Shown piece after piece: positions 60,054 to 64,000 of a DNA stretch of 64,000 nt; the first letter of the stretch is position 1; each line of letters begins with the position of its first letter. The position numbers and the translations under genes were made by a program. The stretch is from Amycolatopsis decaplanina DSM 44594 (GTDB taxonomy: Bacteria > Actinomycetota > Actinomycetes > Mycobacteriales > Pseudonocardiaceae), in the NCBI RefSeq assembly GCF_000342005.1, contig NZ_AOHO01000079.1, positions 1-64,000 of the forward strand, written 5' to 3'. The notes under the pieces were generated by a model. That model worked only from the letters and a program-made list of their open reading frames with translations, was not told the DNA's origin and did not search any database.

Positions 60054-60797
60054 TTACGCCGAATCCGACGAGTCGACGGCGGGACGACGGCGCACCAGCG
60101 CCAGCAGCAGGGCGAGACCGGCGCGGCCGAGGTAGACGGCCGATTTCACCGGCGAATGGCTCGGTGTGCCACCCGCACGTTCCCGCATGATCACCGGGAT
60201 TTCCTTGATCTTCAGTTCGGCGCGGATCGCCATCACCAGCGATTCGACCGTGTCGCCGAGGTATTCGGCCGGGTAGTACGCGGCGAACAGTTTGATCGCG
60301 CGCGGGCCCATCGCCTTGAACCCGGAGGTCACGTCGGTGAGCTTGGTCTTCCCGAGCCGGGAGAAAACGACCGAGAGCACGACCATCGCGTATTTCCGCG
60401 GGCCGCTCGCCTTGTACGAGCCCTTGCCCGCGAACCGCGACCCGATCGCGATGTCGGCGTCGTCGAGCGCGTTCAGCAGGGCGCCGACCTCTTCGGGGTC
60501 GTGCTGGCCGTCCGCGTCCACCTGGACGACGACGTCGTAGCCGCGGGCGGCCGCGTACCGGAAGCCGGTGCGCATCGCCCCGCCGACGCCGAGGTTCACC
60601 GACAGGCGGGCCACCTCCGCGCCCGCCGCGCGGGCGAGCTTGGCCGTGTCGTCGGACGAGCCGTCGTCGACCACCAGCACGTCCATGCCCGGCAAGGACT
60701 GCTTGACCTGGGAAATGACCGCGCCGACGCTGGCCTGCTCGTTCAAGGCAGGCATCACGATGAGTACGCGGCGGGTGGTCACGGACGTACTGGACAC
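60054..60797 (-). CDS. Family 2 polyprenyl-phosphate glycosyltransferase
   Basis: 247 residues. GT-A motifs MPALNE, VVDDGSSDDT and QVDADGQHD are visible; the C-terminal part is hydrophobic. Resembles dolichol-phosphate-mannose-synthase-type and PpgS (Rv3631). Likely charges a polyprenyl phosphate with a sugar for the membrane transferase next door. Confidence 0.9.
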   Translation of the reverse strand: MSSTSVTTRRVLIVMPALNEQASVGAVISQVKQSLPGMDVLVVDDGSSDDTAKLARAAGAEVARLSVNLGVGGAMRTGFRYAAARGYDVVVQVDADGQHDPEEVGALLNALDDADIAIGSRFAGKGSYKASGPRKYAMVVLSVVFSRLGKTKLTDVTSGFKAMGPRAIKLFAAYYPAEYLGDTVESLVMAIRAELKIKEIPVIMRERAGGTPSHSPVKSAVYLGRAGLALLLALVRRRPAVDSSDSA

Positions 60798-60814
60798 TGG
60801 ATCACTCTATCTTC

Positions 60815-62794
60815 TTACTGGCCGTGAGCGGTGTCGGACCCGGCGGGGGCGCCGGCGGCGACCACACCTTGTTGACCTTCGATTTCGTAAACGGACGCGT
60901 CGAGGTTGTGGAAGACGCGCTTGAAACCCGGAGTGATGTCGAGGCGCTGAAGACCCACCGCGGACTGTGTGGAGGGGGTCACCTTACCCTTGCCGACCAG
61001 CACGTAGCGCACCTTGAGGTCGGTGAGCGCCTCGCGCACCCGCGGCTCGCGGTTGATGTCGTTGAGGAACACGCTGAGCCAGCCCGCCTTGGTGGTGAAC
61101 TCGGCGCCGTAGTAGGTCCACTCGACCGGCTGGACCCCCGAAAGGGCGTACATCCACACCGAACCGTCGGCCTTGTCGTTCATGACGCGCTCGCCCGGCA
61201 CGACGTGCTTCCCGAGCCAGGCGTACGCCTCTTCCTCGCCCTTGCTGACCGCGGGGCCGTCCGTGCCGTAGTTGATCGCGAGCCACGCGGAGTTGCGGCC
61301 GATGTAGCCGCCGCGGCTCAGCACCGTGACGACCAGGCCGACCACCAGCGCGCCCGCGACGGCCGCGGTGAACGGGTTCAGGTTCGGTTTGCGCTCGCCG
61401 ATCTTCTCGGCGAACTTGCCCGACGCGGTGTGCACGAACTCGCCGAACGCCACGGCGCCCGCCAGCGGGACGAGCGCGCCGATGCGCCAGTGGTCGTTGT
61501 AGAACACGCCGGTCAGGGTGTGGATGAGCGGGGTCTCCAGCGAGATCGTCGCGGCGAACAGGCCACCGAGGACGACGTACGCGCCGACCATCCACAGCAT
61601 CCGCCGGTGCTTGACCAGTAAGAACACGCCGATGATCGCCGGGATGCCGATCCACCACTGCGGGAACGACGCCATCGGCGAGAACGTGATGGTCTGCCCG
61701 AGCGCGCCGGAGACGCTGGTCTCCGAGGCCCAGAACGCGCTCGTCACGCCACCGGCGTTGTAGAGCGCCGGGAGGACCTGCGGCACGCCGAGCACGATCG
61801 CCATCACGATCGTGGCGACCAGTGAGGCGGCGCTGCGGCGCCAGTCGATCTTCTCGAAACGGAACAGCACCGCGAGCAGGATCAGCAGGAAGTAGACCAT
61901 GATCACGAAGATCAGGCTGGTGTGCAGGCCCGCCAGCCCGGCGACGCCGACGCCGATCGCGAGCGGTCCGGCCACGCCGTTCGGCTTCAGCAGCAGGCGG
62001 GCGAGCGCGAGCATCGCGGGCACGAGCGCCACCCCGGCGACGTACGGCCACAGCGGGCCGCGCCACAGCGAGTCGTACGGGAACGCGGTGAACCAGGTGG
62101 ACACGGCCGCCGCGGCGGCGGTGGCGAGGACCGGCATGCGCCAGGCGCGGCACATCGCCGCGACCCCGACCGGGATGGTCAGCACGACCATGAGCGCCGC
62201 CAGGTTCAGCGTCGGCATCATCGTCAGGCCGCCCTTGTCGAAGACCAGGGCGAGCAGCGCGTGGTAGGTGTCCGGGTAGAAGTAGTCGGTCTGGTTCGGC
62301 AGGTTCGCGATGGTGCCGACGGTCGACGCGCGCGCGTCGCCGTGCTCGGCGATCCAGCGCACCAGGTTGCCGTGGAACGGGGCGTCCCAGCCCTGCTGGA
62401 CGTTGTCGAGGCTGTGCGAGCCGCGCAGGAAGGTCACCGCGCCGACGCCGAGGCCGACCAGGACACCGGCGCCGATCAGCAGGTGGTCGCGAAGGGAACG
62501 CTTCGACTCGTCGTCGTCTTCGTCCTCGGCCCACTCGGGGTGCCGCTTCGCGGTGAAGCGGAGCACGAGGAACGAGAGGCCGAAGCCGATGACGGACAGC
62601 AGCAGGACCCACAGACCGACGTTCAGCATGGTCCAGCGGATGCCGAAGCGGCCGAGGATCGGGATGCCGATGGCGACGAGGCCGAAGGTGAGCAGCGGGG
62701 CCGCGGCGGCGAGGGTCCAGCCGCGCAGCCTGATCGCGGCGCCGAAGACGAGCCCCGGCAGCCAGAACGCCAGCAAGACCAAAAGAACGTTCAT
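60815..62794 (-). CDS. DUF6541 multi-pass membrane glycosyltransferase-like protein
   Basis: 659 residues with about 11-13 membrane helices and a C-terminal soluble part (about 550-659). Layout and length are those of DUF6541, including Rv3779-type polyprenyl-phosphate-dependent transferases that decorate arabinogalactan. Follows the GT2 gene by 17 bp in an operon-like array. Exact sugar is not readable. Confidence 0.82.
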   Translation of the reverse strand: MNVLLVLLAFWLPGLVFGAAIRLRGWTLAAAAPLLTFGLVAIGIPILGRFGIRWTMLNVGLWVLLLSVIGFGLSFLVLRFTAKRHPEWAEDEDDDESKRSLRDHLLIGAGVLVGLGVGAVTFLRGSHSLDNVQQGWDAPFHGNLVRWIAEHGDARASTVGTIANLPNQTDYFYPDTYHALLALVFDKGGLTMMPTLNLAALMVVLTIPVGVAAMCRAWRMPVLATAAAAAVSTWFTAFPYDSLWRGPLWPYVAGVALVPAMLALARLLLKPNGVAGPLAIGVGVAGLAGLHTSLIFVIMVYFLLILLAVLFRFEKIDWRRSAASLVATIVMAIVLGVPQVLPALYNAGGVTSAFWASETSVSGALGQTITFSPMASFPQWWIGIPAIIGVFLLVKHRRMLWMVGAYVVLGGLFAATISLETPLIHTLTGVFYNDHWRIGALVPLAGAVAFGEFVHTASGKFAEKIGERKPNLNPFTAAVAGALVVGLVVTVLSRGGYIGRNSAWLAINYGTDGPAVSKGEEEAYAWLGKHVVPGERVMNDKADGSVWMYALSGVQPVEWTYYGAEFTTKAGWLSVFLNDINREPRVREALTDLKVRYVLVGKGKVTPSTQSAVGLQRLDITPGFKRVFHNLDASVYEIEGQQGVVAAGAPAGSDTAHGQ

Positions 62795-62867
62795 CGAATT
62801 CGCTGTCCAACCCTATTCGGCGCTAAGAATGCCACCGGAGTTCGCGGCGCGCGATGGCGCGGCCACA

Positions 62868-64000
62868 CTATCGAGACGTTTCGGACGGCTTCGCGTTGCC
62901 CGGCTCGGGGGTGCCCCTCACCACGAACGCCATGACGACCAGCAGCCCGACCGTGGGACCGGCGGCGAGGCCGACGACGGCGCGCACGACCGTGTCGCCG
63001 GGGAAGAACAGCAGGACCAGCGCGGTCGCGACGACGACGGCGGCCCAGGTGATCAGCACCTTCGTGGCCTTGGCTTGCGCGACGAGGACGGCGGCGAGCA
63101 GCTGCATCGCGGCCAGCAGCACCGACGACCAGACCAGCCCGGCCATCCACCAGGCCTCGGGGTCGTTCTTGGCGCTGTAGACCAGGCGCACCACCCACGG
63201 GCCGATCAGGTAGCCGATCACCGCGCCGAGGGCCGCGAGCGCCAGCGCGCCCATCGAACCGAGCGCGAGCAGCTTCCGCAGCCGGTGCTTGCCCTCCTCG
63301 GTGCTGGACAGGCGCACCACGGTCGGGACCGCGATGGCCTGGACCGGCGCCATCAGCGTCAGCGGCGTCCTGGCCACGAACAGGGCGACGAAGAGCACAC
63401 CGAGCTTGTCCTTGTCGCCGCCGGGCGCGAGCAGGCTGACCAGCGCCGGGTAGCCGGTGATGACGCTCGCGGTGAGCCCCGCGCCCGCCAGCAGCATCAG
63501 CATGTTCTTGACGATCGGTTTCGCGGGCTCGCCGGCGTCCAGCTTGGGGTCGACCAGCTTGGCCGCGCCGCGGGCGAACAGCAGCCAGGCGAACGAACCG
63601 GTCGCGGCGGCGATGGCGAACCAGTACAGCTGGGTGAGCCCGGCGACCACCAGCGCGGCGACCACGAGGATCCGCACGGCGGCCTCGACCAGGATCAGCC
63701 ACGAGTAGGACCGGACGTGGTCCTGTCCGATGAGCAGACCGCGCGCGGCGAACTGGAAGGCGAACGAAAGCCCGCCCGCGAGCACGATCACGGCGAGCGC
63801 GAACTGGCCGCCGTAGACCTTGTCGGTCACCGACGGGATCAGCGTGAACAGCGCCGCGACGGCGACCGCGACCAGGCTGGTGACGAAGGTGATCACCGCC
63901 GGGCGGCCCGCCTTGCGACCGGCGAGCGCGGCGTGCGCGGACTGGCGCGAGATCTCCTGTTCGAGCGGGGACAGGGCGGCGCCCAGTCCCATCAACATGC
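62868..64000 (-). CDS. Oligosaccharide flippase (partial, N-terminus beyond the window)
   Basis: 376 residues are visible; the start lies beyond the right edge. Repeated hydrophobic helices and KNMLMLLAGAGLTASVITGYPALV fit the MATE/Wzx-like polysaccharide flippase group. Likely moves a lipid-linked saccharide across the membrane for the cluster at 59600-62800. Confidence 0.78.
   Translation of the reverse strand, partial: MLMGLGAALSPLEQEISRQSAHAALAGRKAGRPAVITFVTSLVAVAVAALFTLIPSVTDKVYGGQFALAVIVLAGGLSFAFQFAARGLLIGQDHVRSYSWLILVEAAVRILVVAALVVAGLTQLYWFAIAAATGSFAWLLFARGAAKLVDPKLDAGEPAKPIVKNMLMLLAGAGLTASVITGYPALVSLLAPGGDKDKLGVLFVALFVARTPLTLMAPVQAIAVPTVVRLSSTEEGKHRLRKLLALGSMGALALAALGAVIGYLIGPWVVRLVYSAKNDPEAWWMAGLVWSSVLLAAMQLLAAVLVAQAKATKVLITWAAVVVATALVLLFFPGDTVVRAVVGLAAGPTVGLLVVMAFVVRGTPEPGNAKPSETSR

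Overview
The window is about 70% GC, uses GTG starts freely, is packed with 1-8 bp gene overlaps, and carries WhiB4, a mycoredoxin, RidA, ANTAR regulators and the marP/nth/crp/arsA/whiB4/ponA2 neighbourhood known from Mycobacterium tuberculosis (Rv3671c to Rv3683). Together these point to an actinomycete chromosome, most likely family Pseudonocardiaceae (Amycolatopsis-like). It looks like core or near-core chromosome: no phage, integrase, transposase, CRISPR array or secondary-metabolite cluster is visible.

Layout. (1) 1-19000: a rearranged version of the mycobacterial marP-ponA2 block: nth-tlpA-NUDIX-marP operon (minus), a small membrane protein and crp (plus), then an MFS exporter and a second, divergent beta-clamp (DnaN-like) gene. 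NUDIX-MBL-mycoredoxin and DUF4177-ridA-two-unknowns operons follow (minus), then a decayed lipase, twin ArsA-type ATPases, whiB4 divergent from ponA2, a metallophosphoesterase and tRNA-Pro(CGG). (2) 19000-34300: accessory metabolism and oxidative stress: a methyltransferase that seems internally shortened, an S9 peptidase, dps, an Ohr-like peroxidase, an FMN reductase, an esterase, catalase behind a Fur-like operator, a second MFS paralogue, RtcB RNA ligase and an M48 protease. (3) 34300-37500: the asd-lysC aspartate operon with an internal start for the LysC beta subunit. (4) 37400-45100: an MFS/MmyB-type regulator pair with a clear shared operator, two divergent GAF-ANTAR regulators and a CheB-CheR/PAS pair. 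(5) 45100-52600: leuA behind a 13-codon leucine leader peptide and attenuator, then small regulator-target pairs (TetR/peroxiredoxin, LysR/EamA, CGNR/SDR). (6) 52900-58700: a complete dpp/opp-type peptide ABC importer operon. (7) 59000-64000: a kinase-like P-loop protein and the start of a cell-envelope glycosylation cluster (DUF2304, GT2, DUF6541-type membrane transferase, flippase cut by the window edge).

The most unusual signal is not a gene. At least eleven gene ends or intergenic gaps carry long, nearly perfect inverted repeats (20-30 bp arms, mostly short loops, no T-tract). They fall into a few sequence families that recur at unlinked loci, with arms that co-vary. They mostly sit at convergent gene ends or 3' ends, and two of them supply the stop codon of the adjacent reading frame. 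A second genome-scale signal is the 13-bp palindrome GTCCA-N3-TGGAC, found exactly six times by eye, mostly inside genes, where it forces codons such as AAA that are rare here. All calls come from reading the sequence only; no database search was run.
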